The position numbers and the translations under genes are program-made. From the NCBI RefSeq assembly GCF_024397895.1, contig NZ_CP073346.1, positions 3,658,001 to 3,722,000 of the forward strand: a stretch of DNA of 64,000 nucleotides, in the 5' to 3' direction. How positions within the stretch are numbered: position 1 is the first letter of the stretch; each line of letters starts with the position of its first letter. The notes below the pieces were generated by a model. The model ran no database searches. It was not told the origin of the DNA and saw nothing but the letters and a program-made list of their open reading frames with translations. Source of the DNA: Pseudomonas benzenivorans (GTDB lineage: Bacteria; Pseudomonadota; Gammaproteobacteria; Pseudomonadales; Pseudomonadaceae). Below are positions 14,579 to 23,302 of the stretch, one piece after another.

Positions 14579-16102
14579 TTACTTCACTTCCACCGCCAGG
14601 CTTTCGGCGATCTTCCTGTTCCAGACCGCAGGTCCCGTGATGTGCACCGACTCGCCGTTGGTATCGACCGCCACGGTGACCGGCATGTCCTTGACCTCGA
14701 ATTCGTAGATCGCCTCCATGCCCAGCTCGGCGAAGGCCAAGACCTTGGACTTCTTGATCGCCTGGGCCACCAGGTAGGCGGCGCCGCCCACGGCCATCAG
14801 GTACACGGCCTTGTTGTCCTTGATCGCCTCGATGGCGATCGGGCCGCGCTCGGACTTGCCGATCATGCCCAGCAGACCGGTCTGCTCGAGGATCTGCCGG
14901 GTGAACTTGTCCATCCGCGTGGCGGTGGTGGGGCCGGCCGGGCCGACCACTTCGTCGCCGACCGGGTCGACCGGGCCGACGTAGTAGATGAAGCGGCCCT
15001 TCAGGTCCACCGGCAGCGGTTCACCGCGGTTGAGCATTTCGACCATGCGCTTGTGCGCGGCGTCGCGACCGGTGAGCATCTTGCCGTTGAGCAATACGGT
15101 CTCGCCCGGCTTCCAGCTCTGCACTTCCTCCGGGGTCAGGCTGTCCAGGTCGACGCGGCGGGCGCTCGGCCCGGCTTCCCAGACGATCTCCGGGTAGGCG
15201 TCCAGATCCGGCGCCTCCAGCTCGGCCGGGCCGCTGCCATCGAGGACGAAGTGGGCGTGGCGGGTGGCGGCGCAGTTGGGGATCATGCACACCGGCAGGG
15301 AGGCGGCATGGGTCGGGTAGTCCATGATCTTGACGTCGAGCACCGTGGTCAGGCCGCCCAGGCCCTGGGCGCCGATGCCCAGCTGGTTGACCTTGTCGAA
15401 CAGCTCCAGGCGCAGCTCCTCGATACGGCTCTGCGGGCCGCGGGCCTTGAGCTCGTGGATGTCGATGGACTCCATCAGCACTTCCTTGGCCATCACCGCG
15501 GCTTTCTCCGCGGTGCCGCCGATGCCGATGCCGAGCATGCCCGGCGGGCACCAGCCGGCGCCCATGGTCGGCACGGTCTTGAGTACCCAGTCGACGATGG
15601 AGTCGGACGGGTTGAGCATGGCCATCTTCGACTTGTTCTCCGAGCCGCCGCCCTTGGCCGCGACGTCCACTTCCACCTTGTCGCCGGGGACGATGGAGTA
15701 GTGGATCACCGCCGGGGTGTTGTCCTTGGTGTTCTTGCGTGCGCCCGCCGGGTCGGCCAGGATCGAGGCGCGCAGGACGTTTTCCGGCAGGTTGTAGGCG
15801 CGGCGCACGCCCTCGTTGATCATGTCGTCGACGCTCAGGGTGGCGCCGTCCCAGCGCACGTCCATGCCCACGCGGATGAACACGGTGACGATGCCGGTGT
15901 CCTGGCAGATCGGCCGATGACCGGTGGCGCACATGCGCGAGTTGATCAGGATCTGCGCCATGGCGTCGCGCGCGGCCGGGGACTCTTCCTTCAGGTAGGC
16001 CTCGTGCATGGCCTGGATGAAGTCCACGGGGTGGTAGTAGGAGATGAACTGCAGGGCGTCGGCGACGCTCTGGATCAGGTCGTCTTGCTTGATCACGGTC
16101 AT
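14579..16102 (-). CDS. fumA: Fumarate hydratase, class I (4Fe-4S)
   Basis: This 507-residue iron-sulfur fumarase interconverts fumarate and malate in the TCA cycle. The N-terminal alpha domain shows R-M-C-A-T-G-H-R-P-I-C-Q-D-T-G and G-G-G-S-E-N-K-S, including candidate cluster cysteines. The C-terminal beta domain shows G-P-T-T-A-T-R-M-D, K-S-E-R-G and the swivelling-domain end. It lies divergently from the SadC-type diguanylate cyclase, an order also found in P. aeruginosa as I recall. AAGGAGC lies before the ATG, and the leader carries a 10-bp palindrome. The symbol is used for class I fumarase in the generic sense. Confidence 0.93.
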   Translation of the reverse strand: MTVIKQDDLIQSVADALQFISYYHPVDFIQAMHEAYLKEESPAARDAMAQILINSRMCATGHRPICQDTGIVTVFIRVGMDVRWDGATLSVDDMINEGVRRAYNLPENVLRASILADPAGARKNTKDNTPAVIHYSIVPGDKVEVDVAAKGGGSENKSKMAMLNPSDSIVDWVLKTVPTMGAGWCPPGMLGIGIGGTAEKAAVMAKEVLMESIDIHELKARGPQSRIEELRLELFDKVNQLGIGAQGLGGLTTVLDVKIMDYPTHAASLPVCMIPNCAATRHAHFVLDGSGPAELEAPDLDAYPEIVWEAGPSARRVDLDSLTPEEVQSWKPGETVLLNGKMLTGRDAAHKRMVEMLNRGEPLPVDLKGRFIYYVGPVDPVGDEVVGPAGPTTATRMDKFTRQILEQTGLLGMIGKSERGPIAIEAIKDNKAVYLMAVGGAAYLVAQAIKKSKVLAFAELGMEAIYEFEVKDMPVTVAVDTNGESVHITGPAVWNRKIAESLAVEVK

Positions 16103-16136
16103 GCGGGGCGCTCCTTCGTTGGGCAGGCACTGCGGG

Positions 16137-16158
16137 GCGCCGGATCACGATCCGGCGC
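16137..16158. repeat. 10-bp palindrome in the fumarase leader
   Basis: GCGCCGGATC and GATCCGGCGC form a perfect inverted repeat separated by two bases, 35 bases upstream of the fumarase start. It could be an operator or a leader-RNA hairpin; the very short loop favours a DNA-binding site. Confidence 0.45.
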
Positions 16159-16342
16159 AGGCGTTCAAGGTGAACAGCCGCGCTTAAAAAAAGGCGCCGC
16201 AGTATAGCGCGCAGCACCGCGGGCGGACAGTCGCCAGGGGACGAAGCCGGGCGCTGATCGCCCGGATCAGTGCTAGGCATTTTGCTATCACGGGGGTACA
16301 GTGACGGCCAGATGCCAGTATGGGATGGAGCCCATAACCCTC

Positions 16343-17470
16343 ATGAGCTCGAGCAGCCAGCGGGTCACACAACGACGATTACAAGGCCTCTTGTTCAAGC
16401 GCTTCGGCATGGCGGTGGTGACCTACGCCCTGACCATGCTGCTCTGTGTCGTGGCCATGTTCTGCGGGCTGGTGCAGGCTACCCTGCCTGCAGCCGTGCT
16501 GATCGGTGCCCTGGTGGTCGTCAGCCAGCTGTGTTTCTTCGCGCTGTTTCGCTCCGGCAGGAATCTGCGCTTCAAGGACCCCAGCCTCACCGAACCCCAG
16601 GTGCTGGTGGCCCTGACCTGGCTGACGCTGCTGCTGGCCCTGTTCGAGCACGCCCGGGGCTCTCTGCTGGTGATCTACCTGCTGATCCTGCTGTTCGGCG
16701 TGTTCGAGCTGCCGCCCAGAGTCTTCGCCCGCTGCGCGGTGTTGGCCTTCAGCGGCTTTGCCGGGCTGAACCTCTACGAAGCCTTCGCCTCGCGCCTGGC
16801 CGATCCGGCGGCGGCGTTCCTGCAGGTCAGCGTACTGGCCGCGGTGCTGCTCTGGCTTAGTCTGTTTGCCAGCTATGTACAGGCCATGCGCCAGCGCATG
16901 CTGCAGCGCCGCTTCGCGTTGCAGGCCCACCAAGACACCCTGCGGGGCATGATGCGTCAGCTGGAAGACCTGGCGGCGACCGATGAGTTGACCGGCCTGT
17001 TCAACCGGCGGCACTTCCTCAGGCTGGCCGGCCGTGCGCTGGAGAACATGAGCGGCGGACGTCAGCACGGCCTGGCGCTGATCGATCTGGATCATTTCAA
17101 GCGGATCAACGATGTCCACGGCCATGCCGCCGGTGACCGGGTGCTGCAGACGTTCGCCGGCGTCGCCCGGGCCTGCCTGCGCGACGGCGACGTGCTGGCC
17201 CGCTACGGTGGCGAGGAGTTCGTGCTGCTGCTGCCCAATACCGACTGCGATCAATTCGCCGCCTGTTGCGAGCGCCTGCGCGATGCCTTCAGCCGGGCCG
17301 AGCCGTTGGGTGTTAAGGTGGACGACCTGAGTCTGTCCGTCGGAATGACCCTGTTGAGCAAGCACGATGACCTCGACGAGGCGCTGCACCGCGCCGATCA
17401 GGCGCTCTACCAGGCCAAGCGCAGCGGGCGTAACCGGTGCGAGGCAGCCTGGGAGGAAGTGGATGCCTGA
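16343..17470 (+). CDS. sadC: SadC-like membrane diguanylate cyclase
   Basis: This ~375-residue protein has five to six hydrophobic segments in the first ~180 residues, a short helical linker and a GGDEF domain. The active site is G-G-E-E-F at about residues 289-293, preceded five residues earlier by R-D-G-D, an intact RxxD product-inhibition site; both together predict an active, feedback-inhibited enzyme making c-di-GMP from 2 GTP. Its position next to class I fumarase matches P. aeruginosa sadC, the surface-attachment cyclase, though that protein is longer, so the symbol is tentative. The start is uncertain: ATG 16343 has GGAG 12 bases upstream; ATG 16325 and GTG 16301 are alternatives. Confidence 0.82.
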   Translation: MSSSSQRVTQRRLQGLLFKRFGMAVVTYALTMLLCVVAMFCGLVQATLPAAVLIGALVVVSQLCFFALFRSGRNLRFKDPSLTEPQVLVALTWLTLLLALFEHARGSLLVIYLLILLFGVFELPPRVFARCAVLAFSGFAGLNLYEAFASRLADPAAAFLQVSVLAAVLLWLSLFASYVQAMRQRMLQRRFALQAHQDTLRGMMRQLEDLAATDELTGLFNRRHFLRLAGRALENMSGGRQHGLALIDLDHFKRINDVHGHAAGDRVLQTFAGVARACLRDGDVLARYGGEEFVLLLPNTDCDQFAACCERLRDAFSRAEPLGVKVDDLSLSVGMTLLSKHDDLDEALHRADQALYQAKRSGRNRCEAAWEEVDA

Positions 17471-18401
17471 ACTGCGGGTCGGTGAGCGCAGCCTGACCGT
17501 CGAACCTGCCTGTAACCTGCTCGATGCCCTGCTCGCGGGGGGCGTTGCCGTGCCCTACAGCTGCCGTGCGGGCAGTTGCCATGCCTGCCTGGTGCGCTGC
17601 CTGCGCGGTGAGCCGCTGGACGCCAAGCCCGGGGCTCTGGACGGCGAACGCCGCGAACAGGGCTGGCGGTTGGCCTGCCAGTGCCGGATCGTCGACGACC
17701 TGCAAATCGAGGTGTTCGACCCCCTGCGCGATGGCCGGCCCGCGCGCATCGACAGTTGCGATTGGCTCAGCCCCAACGTGCTGCGCCTGCGCCTGGTTCC
17801 GCAGCAAACCCTGCGCTACCGGGCCGGCCAGCATCTGGTGTTGTGGACCGAAGGCGGGGTGGCCCGGCCTTACTCCCTGGCCAGCCTGCCCGGCGAGGAT
17901 CCCTGGCTGGAGTTTCACCTCGATTGCCGGCAGAGCGGCGCCTTCAGCGACGCCGCGCGAAATTTCCGCCCCGGCGACAGTCTGCGCCTGGGCGAGTTGC
18001 GCGGCGGCGCGCTGCATTACGATCCGGACTGGCAGGCGCGGCCCCTCTGGCTGCTGGCCGCAGGCACCGGCCTGGCGCCGCTCTTTGGCATTCTGCGCGA
18101 GGCGCTGCGTCAGGATCATCAGGGCGACATTCGCGTCGTTCACTTGGCCCAGGACCCCACCGAGCACTATCTGGCCGAGCCCCTGGCCGCGCTGGCCGAC
18201 AGCCACCCGCAGCTGCAGGTCGAGCAACCGAGCGCGGCGCAGTTGCCGGCAGCTTTGGCCGGACTGCGCCTTGTTTCGCGCAAAACCCTCGCCTTACTCT
18301 GCGGTCATCCCCACAGCGTCGAAACCTTTGCGCGGCGCCTGTATCTGGCAGGCATACCGCGCAACCAGGTGTTCGCCGACCTGTTCCTGCCGCACGCCTG
18401 A
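17463..18401 (+). CDS. 2Fe-2S ferredoxin-NAD(P)H/FAD oxidoreductase fusion
   Basis: This 312-residue single-component reductase has an N-terminal plant-type 2Fe-2S domain with C-R-A-G-S-C-H-A-C and the fourth Cys in L-A-C-Q-C. It is followed by an FAD domain (R-P-Y-S-L-A-S motif) and an NAD-binding domain (L-A-A-G-T-G-L-A-P and a C-terminal C-G-H-P segment). Such proteins pass electrons from NAD(P)H through FAD and the cluster to an oxygenase or other acceptor; no oxygenase is adjacent. The start overlaps the diguanylate cyclase stop by 8 bases and has GAGGAAG before it, implying coupling. Confidence 0.9.
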   Translation: MPELRVGERSLTVEPACNLLDALLAGGVAVPYSCRAGSCHACLVRCLRGEPLDAKPGALDGERREQGWRLACQCRIVDDLQIEVFDPLRDGRPARIDSCDWLSPNVLRLRLVPQQTLRYRAGQHLVLWTEGGVARPYSLASLPGEDPWLEFHLDCRQSGAFSDAARNFRPGDSLRLGELRGGALHYDPDWQARPLWLLAAGTGLAPLFGILREALRQDHQGDIRVVHLAQDPTEHYLAEPLAALADSHPQLQVEQPSAAQLPAALAGLRLVSRKTLALLCGHPHSVETFARRLYLAGIPRNQVFADLFLPHA

Positions 18402-18432
18402 GAGCGCGCGCGGCGCCGCCCGAGGATGACTG

Positions 18433-19206
18433 ATGAGCGAGCATTTGCTGGTTGAGCGCGAGCCGGGGTTGCTGACCCTGCGCCTCAACCGCCCGGACAA
18501 GAAGAACGCCCTGACCCGCGCCATGTATGGCGGCCTGGCCGAGTTGCTGCAACAGGCCGACCAGGACGCCAGCGTGCGCGCGGTGCTGCTCACCGGCGGT
18601 GCCGAGTGTTTCACCAGTGGCAACGACCTGGCCGACTTCATCCAGGCGCCGCCGACCGGGCCCGACAGCGAAGTATTTCGCTTCATGCGGGCGCTGTTCG
18701 ACTTCAGCAAGCCCGTGGTGGCCGCGGTGAGCGGTCCGGCCGTGGGCATTGGCACCACGTTGCTGATGCATTGCGACCTGGTCTATGTCAGCCGTGAAGC
18801 CTTGCTGAAGATGCCTTTCGTCAACCTGGGCCTGTGTCCGGAGTTCGGCTCCAGCCTGCTCCTGCCGAGGTTGCTGGGACAGGCCAGGGCTGCCGAGCTG
18901 CTGCTGCTGGGGGCGCCCTTCGACGGCGAGCAGGCGGCGGCCTGGGGCCTGGCCAATCAGGTATTGGCCGACGGCGCGGCGACCCTGGCCAAGGCCCGCG
19001 AAATGGCCCTGGGCTTCCAGCACCTGGCGCCATCGGCGGTGACGGACAGCAAGCGACTGATGCGCGCACCGGGGCGCGAGGAACTGCGCCGGGTGATCGA
19101 GGAGGAGGGCGCGCTGTTTGGCCAGCGCCTGCGTTCGGCAGAGGCCATGGAGGCGCTGACCGCATTCATGCAGCGGCGTCCGGCGGACTTTTCCCGGTTC
19201 GTTTAA
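18433..19206 (+). CDS. Enoyl-CoA hydratase/isomerase family protein
   Basis: This 257-residue crotonase-fold protein has the oxyanion-hole segments F-T-S-G-N-D-L-A-D-F and A-A-V-S-G-P-A-V-G-I-G-T-T-L. The active-site loop reads L-G-L-C-P-E-F-G-S-S, with a single Glu where hydratases usually have two acidic residues, so an isomerase-type or atypical reaction is possible. It probably acts on acyl-CoA intermediates in the cytosol. It follows the ferredoxin reductase by 31 bases with GAGGATG before the start, likely in the same transcript, and is followed by a terminator shared with pykA. Confidence 0.87.
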   Translation: MSEHLLVEREPGLLTLRLNRPDKKNALTRAMYGGLAELLQQADQDASVRAVLLTGGAECFTSGNDLADFIQAPPTGPDSEVFRFMRALFDFSKPVVAAVSGPAVGIGTTLLMHCDLVYVSREALLKMPFVNLGLCPEFGSSLLLPRLLGQARAAELLLLGAPFDGEQAAAWGLANQVLADGAATLAKAREMALGFQHLAPSAVTDSKRLMRAPGREELRRVIEEEGALFGQRLRSAEAMEALTAFMQRRPADFSRFV

Positions 19207-19214
19207 GCGGAACT

Positions 19215-19279
19215 TGTAGGCTGCGCTGTGCGCACCGGCAGGTCCCATGTCGCCCTCGGTGCGCACGGCGCACCCTACG
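19215..19279. repeat. Imperfect long inverted repeat (REP-like)
   Basis: Two 23-base arms (19215-19237 and 19257-19279) match as inverted repeats at 20 of 23 positions around a GTAGG-TGCGC-GTGCGCACC core, separated by 19 bases. The arm sequence resembles intergenic palindromic repeats common in Pseudomonas genomes. It lies between convergent genes, the usual place for such elements. Confidence 0.6.
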
Positions 19280-19293
19280 CCGCACAAACGAAA

Positions 19294-19314
19294 AGGCCGC
19301 TCATCGAGCGGCCT
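19294..19314 (-). terminator. Intrinsic terminator of pykA
   Basis: A 9-bp stem (AGGCCGCTC / GAGCGGCCT) with a 3-base loop is followed on the minus strand by TTTT. It lies just past the pykA stop. Confidence 0.82.
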
Positions 19315-19331
19315 CTGTGCATCTGGCGTTG

Positions 19332-20783
19332 CTACACCAGCTTCTCGCCGACGTGCAGCATCTTCATGCCGTTGGTGCCGCCGATGGTGTGGTAGCTGTC
19401 GCCCTTGGTCAGGATGACCCAGTCGCCCGGCTCGACCACGCCGCGCTTGAGCAACTCGTCCACCGCCGCCTGGCTGACCTGTTCCGGCGGCAACGCGGCC
19501 GGGTCGAAGGGCACCGTGTAGACGCCGCGGAACAGGGCCGTGCGGGCCTGGGTGGCGCGGTGCGGGGAGAACGAGTAGATCGGCACGGCGGAGCGGATCC
19601 GCGACATGATCAAGGGCGTGTAGCCGCTCTCGGTCAGGGCGATGATCGCCTTCACCCCGGGGAAGTGGTTGGCGGTGTACATGGCCGCCAGGGCGATGCT
19701 CTCGTCGCAGCGCTGGAAGGTCTTGCCGATGCGGTGGCTGGACTGCTGGCTGGTCGGGTGCTTCTCCGCGCCGATGCAGATGCGCGCCATGGCCTGCACC
19801 GCTTCGAGCGGGTAGGCGCCGGCGGCGCTTTCCGCCGAGAGCATCACCGCATCGGTGTAGTCGAGCACGGCGTTGGCCACGTCGGAGACTTCCGCCCGGG
19901 TCGGCATGGGGTTCTGGATCATCGACTCCATCATCTGGGTCGCGGTGATCACCGCCTTGTTGTGGCGGCGCGCGTGCAGAATGATTTTCTTCTGGATGCC
20001 GACCAGCTCGGCGTCGCCGATCTCCACCCCGAGGTCGCCGCGGGCCACCATCACCGCATCGCTGGCGCGGATCAGGCCGTCGAGGGTTTCGTCGTCGGCC
20101 ACCGCTTCGGCGCGCTCGATCTTGGCCACCAGCCAGGCGATGCCGCCGGCCTCGTCGCGCAACTGGCGGGCGTACTCCATGTCCGCGGCGTCGCGCGGGA
20201 AGGACACCGCCAGGTAGTCCAGTTCCATTTCCGCGGCCAGCTTGATGTCGGCCTTGTCCTTCTCGGTCAGCGCCGGCGCGGTCAGGCCGCCGCCGCGGCG
20301 ATTGATGCCCTTGTGGTCGGACAGCGGCCCACCGATCAGCACCGAGCAGTGCAGGGCGTCTTCGGTGGCACTGTCCACGCGCATCACCACGCGGCCGTCG
20401 TCGAGCAGCAGTTCGTCGCCCACGCCGCAGTCCTTGACCAGGTCCGGGTAGTCGATGCCGACGATTTCCTGGGTGCCATCGGTCAGCGGATGGCTGGTGG
20501 AGAAGGTGAAGCGGTCGCCGACCTGCAGCTCGATGCGCTTGCCGGCGAACTTGGCGATGCGGATCTTCGGCCCCTGCAGGTCGCCGAGCAGGGCGACGTG
20601 CCGGCCATGCTTGGCGGCCAGGTCGCGCACCAGCTTGGCGCGGGCCTTGTGCTCGTCCGGCGAGCCGTGGGAGAAGTTCAGGCGGGCCACATCCAGGCCG
20701 GCGAGAATCAGCTTTTCGAGAACTTCGGGCGAGTTGCTGGACGGGCCGAGGGTGGCGACGATTTTGGTGCGACGAAAGGTCAT
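19332..20783 (-). CDS. pykA: Pyruvate kinase
   Basis: This 483-residue glycolytic enzyme transfers phosphate from phosphoenolpyruvate to ADP. The sequence shows R-R-T-K-I-V-A-T-L-G-P-S at the N-terminus, the F-S-H-G substrate loop, M-V-A-R-G-D-L-G-V-E-I and the signature I-T-A-T-Q-M-M-E-S-M. Length is normal for bacterial type II enzymes. AGGAG precedes the ATG. Position between enoyl-CoA hydratase and a tandem Usp protein matches the P. aeruginosa pykA locus as I recall it. Confidence 0.95.
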   Translation of the reverse strand: MTFRRTKIVATLGPSSNSPEVLEKLILAGLDVARLNFSHGSPDEHKARAKLVRDLAAKHGRHVALLGDLQGPKIRIAKFAGKRIELQVGDRFTFSTSHPLTDGTQEIVGIDYPDLVKDCGVGDELLLDDGRVVMRVDSATEDALHCSVLIGGPLSDHKGINRRGGGLTAPALTEKDKADIKLAAEMELDYLAVSFPRDAADMEYARQLRDEAGGIAWLVAKIERAEAVADDETLDGLIRASDAVMVARGDLGVEIGDAELVGIQKKIILHARRHNKAVITATQMMESMIQNPMPTRAEVSDVANAVLDYTDAVMLSAESAAGAYPLEAVQAMARICIGAEKHPTSQQSSHRIGKTFQRCDESIALAAMYTANHFPGVKAIIALTESGYTPLIMSRIRSAVPIYSFSPHRATQARTALFRGVYTVPFDPAALPPEQVSQAAVDELLKRGVVEPGDWVILTKGDSYHTIGGTNGMKMLHVGEKLV

Positions 20784-20838
20784 GCGCAGACTCCTGAGTT
20801 GCAGCTGGTCGCGAGGCTACTATGGCCCACAGCTGTAG

Positions 20839-21765
20839 TCATTGTTCCTCTGCACTACCTGGCGTCTCGGGTTTCAGGATCAGCAGGTCACAGCTCACGC
20901 TATCGAGGATGCGTTCGGCGGTATGCCCGATCAGGGCCGTGTCGAGTTGACCGCGGGCAATGGCGCCCATCAGCAGCAGGTCGATCTGCCGTTCGCCGAC
21001 GAAGTGCGGCAACGCTTCTTCGGCAAAGCCCTCGACCAGGTGGGTGTCGGGCAGGGCGATGGGGTACTGGCCAAGCAGCTGCTCGAATGCCTCGCGGTGC
21101 TGCGCGCCGCTTCGCGTCACGTAGTCTTCGTAGTTGGTCACCAGCTCTGCGTCGAACACCAGGCTGCGCGGCAGCGGTGCGTGACAGTGCAGGTAGTGGG
21201 CCTGCAGGCCAAGCTGCTCGCTGAGGCCGATGGCCGTGCGGATCAGCTGGTGGTCCAGGGCCGCCGGCTTGTCGGCGCTGTGCAGGGGGTCGAGGGCGGC
21301 GCACAGGTTGCGGCCCTGCCACTCGCCCTGCTGCACCAGCCACAGCGGCACGGGGCAGTGGCGCACCAGCTGCCAGCAACTGTTGCTGTGCAGCAGGCGC
21401 TGCAGCAGGTTCTCGTGGGCCATGGACTTGAGCACCAGGTCGGGGCTCATCTCCGCCACCTTCTCCTCGATCAGGGCATGGGGCGGCTTGCCCCAGCGCA
21501 CGTCCAGGTGCAGCTCCAGGCCCTCGGCGCGCAGCGGCGCGACCAGCTCTTCCAGCCAGGTGCCGCGCTGTTCGAGCAGGGCGGCGCGGGCCCGGACCTG
21601 CAGGGCGCTGTCGAAGAAACGGCTGGCGTCCAGGGCGGCGCTGTATTCGACCAGCAGCAGATACAGCTGTGCCTGGCTGTTGCGGGCCAGCCAGACGGCG
21701 CGTTCGAGGGCAGGCTGGAGGGACTGATGGGGCTCGATGACGACCAGAAGCTGGTGCAGGTGCAT
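20839..21765 (-). CDS. Tandem-domain universal stress protein (UspE-like)
   Basis: This 308-residue protein consists of two Usp domains. The first starts L-H-Q-L-L-V-V-I-E-P and ends near residue 145; the second ends with L-L-M-G-A-I-A-R-G-Q-L-D and the ATP-loop-like I-G-H-T-A-E-R-I-L-D-S-V-S-C-D-L-L-I-L-K-P. UspE-type proteins are cytosolic and help survival of stress and, in pseudomonads, anaerobic energy stress. It lies upstream of pykA on the same strand, 55 bases away. Confidence 0.88.
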   Translation of the reverse strand: MHLHQLLVVIEPHQSLQPALERAVWLARNSQAQLYLLLVEYSAALDASRFFDSALQVRARAALLEQRGTWLEELVAPLRAEGLELHLDVRWGKPPHALIEEKVAEMSPDLVLKSMAHENLLQRLLHSNSCWQLVRHCPVPLWLVQQGEWQGRNLCAALDPLHSADKPAALDHQLIRTAIGLSEQLGLQAHYLHCHAPLPRSLVFDAELVTNYEDYVTRSGAQHREAFEQLLGQYPIALPDTHLVEGFAEEALPHFVGERQIDLLLMGAIARGQLDTALIGHTAERILDSVSCDLLILKPETPGSAEEQ

Positions 21766-21943
21766 GACGCTGAACCTCGCGGTGAAGGGACTTCCCCTCG
21801 CCGGGCGAGGGCGCTTATCCCTTCAGCATAGCCGTCCAGGTTTTATCCATCGCGCAGATGGCGGGCAGTCGCTTTCGGGAAGCCTGCAGGCACTGCAGAC
21901 TTTCTGGCGCCGGTCGATACACTGGGCAGTGGAGGAGAGTCTC

Positions 21944-22318
21944 ATGCGAACCCTGTTGATCCTGTGCCTGGCGCTGAGCGCTGGCGGCTGTACTCGTTGG
22001 TCGCTCGACCATCACTTGAACAATGCCTACCGCGCCTACGAGCAGGGCGAATGCGACGAGGTGATGCTCGAGTTGTCCCAGGCCGAGCGCAAGAGTCGCT
22101 CGCGCAGCTACCTGCAGCCGGAAATTTCCCTGCTGCGCGGTCAGTGCCTGGAGCGCCAGAGCCTGTTCGTCGACGCGGCGCAGACCTATCAGTTCATCAT
22201 CAGCCATTACCCGCGCAGCGAGTATGGCTTCCGCGCCAAGGCGCGGCTGGAAACCCTGCGCCAGCTCGGTCACTATGGCCAGGCGGAGCCCGCCACGGTC
22301 TTGCCGGCCGGGCGCTAG
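21944..22318 (+). CDS. Small TPR-like lipoprotein
   Basis: This 124-residue protein has a short signal sequence ending in a Cys at residue 16 (L-S-A-G-G-C), a slightly atypical lipobox. The mature part has paired helices typical of tetratricopeptide-like repeats (A-Y-R-A-Y-E-Q-G-E-C-D-E-V and D-A-A-Q-T-Y-Q-F-I-I-S-H-Y-P-R-S-E-Y-G-F-R-A). It is probably an envelope scaffold protein; function unknown. GGAGGAG precedes the ATG. A DUF4124 gene follows 68 bases later. Confidence 0.75.
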   Translation: MRTLLILCLALSAGGCTRWSLDHHLNNAYRAYEQGECDEVMLELSQAERKSRSRSYLQPEISLLRGQCLERQSLFVDAAQTYQFIISHYPRSEYGFRAKARLETLRQLGHYGQAEPATVLPAGR

Positions 22319-22386
22319 CCGCCGCCTATCGGGGTCGGCCAGGCCCTGTCGTGGCCTGGCCCGAGATACTGTCCAGGGAGGAAAAC

Positions 22387-22809
22387 ATGCGCGCATGGCT
22401 ATGCCTGTTGCTGTTGCCGGGGTTGGCGACAGCGGAGATCTATCGCTGGGTCGACGCCCAGGGGCAGGTGCACTTCGGCCAGCGTCCAGCCGGCGCCGGA
22501 GCCGAGCCGGTCGAGGTGAGGCCGCAGGTCGTCGAACGGGATGCGGCCACCCGCGAGCGACTGGAACGTACCGAGCGCTTCTACGATGCCCGCCGTCAGG
22601 AAAAGGCCGAGGCGGTTGCTGCTTCGGCGGAGCGTCGGGCCGAGCGTGACAGCGAATGCCGCGTGCTGCGCCAGCGCCTGGCGCAGCTGCCCGAGGGGCG
22701 CCGCTACTACCAGGAGGAGGCGAACGGCGAGCGTACGTACTACAGTGAAGAGGAGCTCGACGCCGTTCGTCGCCGGCTGCGCGACCGCGTCTCCGAGCGT
22801 TGCTCCTGA
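22387..22809 (+). CDS. DUF4124 domain-containing secreted protein
   Basis: This 140-residue protein has a signal peptide (M-R-A-W-L-C-L-L-L-L-P-G-L-A-T-A) followed at once by the DUF4124 signature E-I-Y-R-W-V-D-A-Q-G-Q-V-H-F-G. The remainder is highly charged and probably forms a coiled coil (about residues 55-100). DUF4124 proteins are periplasmic and of unknown function. GGGAGGAAAAC precedes the start. Confidence 0.8.
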   Translation: MRAWLCLLLLPGLATAEIYRWVDAQGQVHFGQRPAGAGAEPVEVRPQVVERDAATRERLERTERFYDARRQEKAEAVAASAERRAERDSECRVLRQRLAQLPEGRRYYQEEANGERTYYSEEELDAVRRRLRDRVSERCS

Positions 22810-22855
22810 GTCGAGGGTTAACAGCAGTAGTGCGGTCCTACTCAAGGGCCATCCC

Positions 22856-23227
22856 ATGCGATGCGCCACTATGCCAGCCCAGCGCCACATCCAACGCCAC
22901 CAGCTACCCTGCTATCTGAAGGTGTTCAACCGCATCACCGACAAGCCAATGGGCTATATCGGCAATGTGTCGCTGGACGGCCTGATGCTGATCAGCCAGT
23001 TGCCGATGCTGGTCGGCGGGCGCTTCGACCTGCGCTTGAAGATTCCCGGGGTGGAAGGGCCGCGCTTCATCGATTTTTCCGCCACCTGCCAGTGGAGCCG
23101 GGAGGACGTCTCGCCGGGTTATTTCGACTCCGGCTTCGCCCTGGTCGCGCCGCCGGCCGAGTACGTCGAGATGGTCGATGCCCTGCGCCGCTATTTCAGC
23201 TTTCGCCCACTGGCCGCCTCCGCTTGA
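22856..23227 (+). CDS. PilZ domain protein (c-di-GMP receptor)
   Basis: This 123-residue protein is a stand-alone PilZ domain. The c-di-GMP-binding residues are present: R10-x3-R14 (R-H-I-Q-R) and N37-x-S39-x-x-G42 (N-V-S-L-D-G). It should therefore bind c-di-GMP and act as an adaptor in the cytosol. Start 22856 has AAGGG 8 bases upstream; ATG 22871 would remove part of the RxxxR region and is less likely. A diguanylate cyclase (16343) and a dual-domain protein (55693) are elsewhere in this window. Confidence 0.88.
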   Translation: MRCATMPAQRHIQRHQLPCYLKVFNRITDKPMGYIGNVSLDGLMLISQLPMLVGGRFDLRLKIPGVEGPRFIDFSATCQWSREDVSPGYFDSGFALVAPPAEYVEMVDALRRYFSFRPLAASA

Positions 23228-23258
23228 CGATGCCGGGGTGATCCGCCAGAAACCATAA

Positions 23259-23284
23259 AAAAACCGCCCAGCAGGGCGGTTTTT
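23259..23284. terminator. Bidirectional intrinsic terminator
   Basis: A stem of 11 pairs including A/T flanks (AAAAACCGCCC / GGGCGGTTTTT) around the loop AGCA separates the convergent PilZ gene and mqo, and serves both strands. Confidence 0.9.
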
Positions 23285-23302
23285 CTTGTGTGGGCAGTGG
23301 CC

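Noticed and set aside
14642..16207. 521-codon plus-strand frame opposite fumarase
   Set aside because: Shadow of the fumarase gene; repeated His/Asp/Val pattern with no recognisable family.
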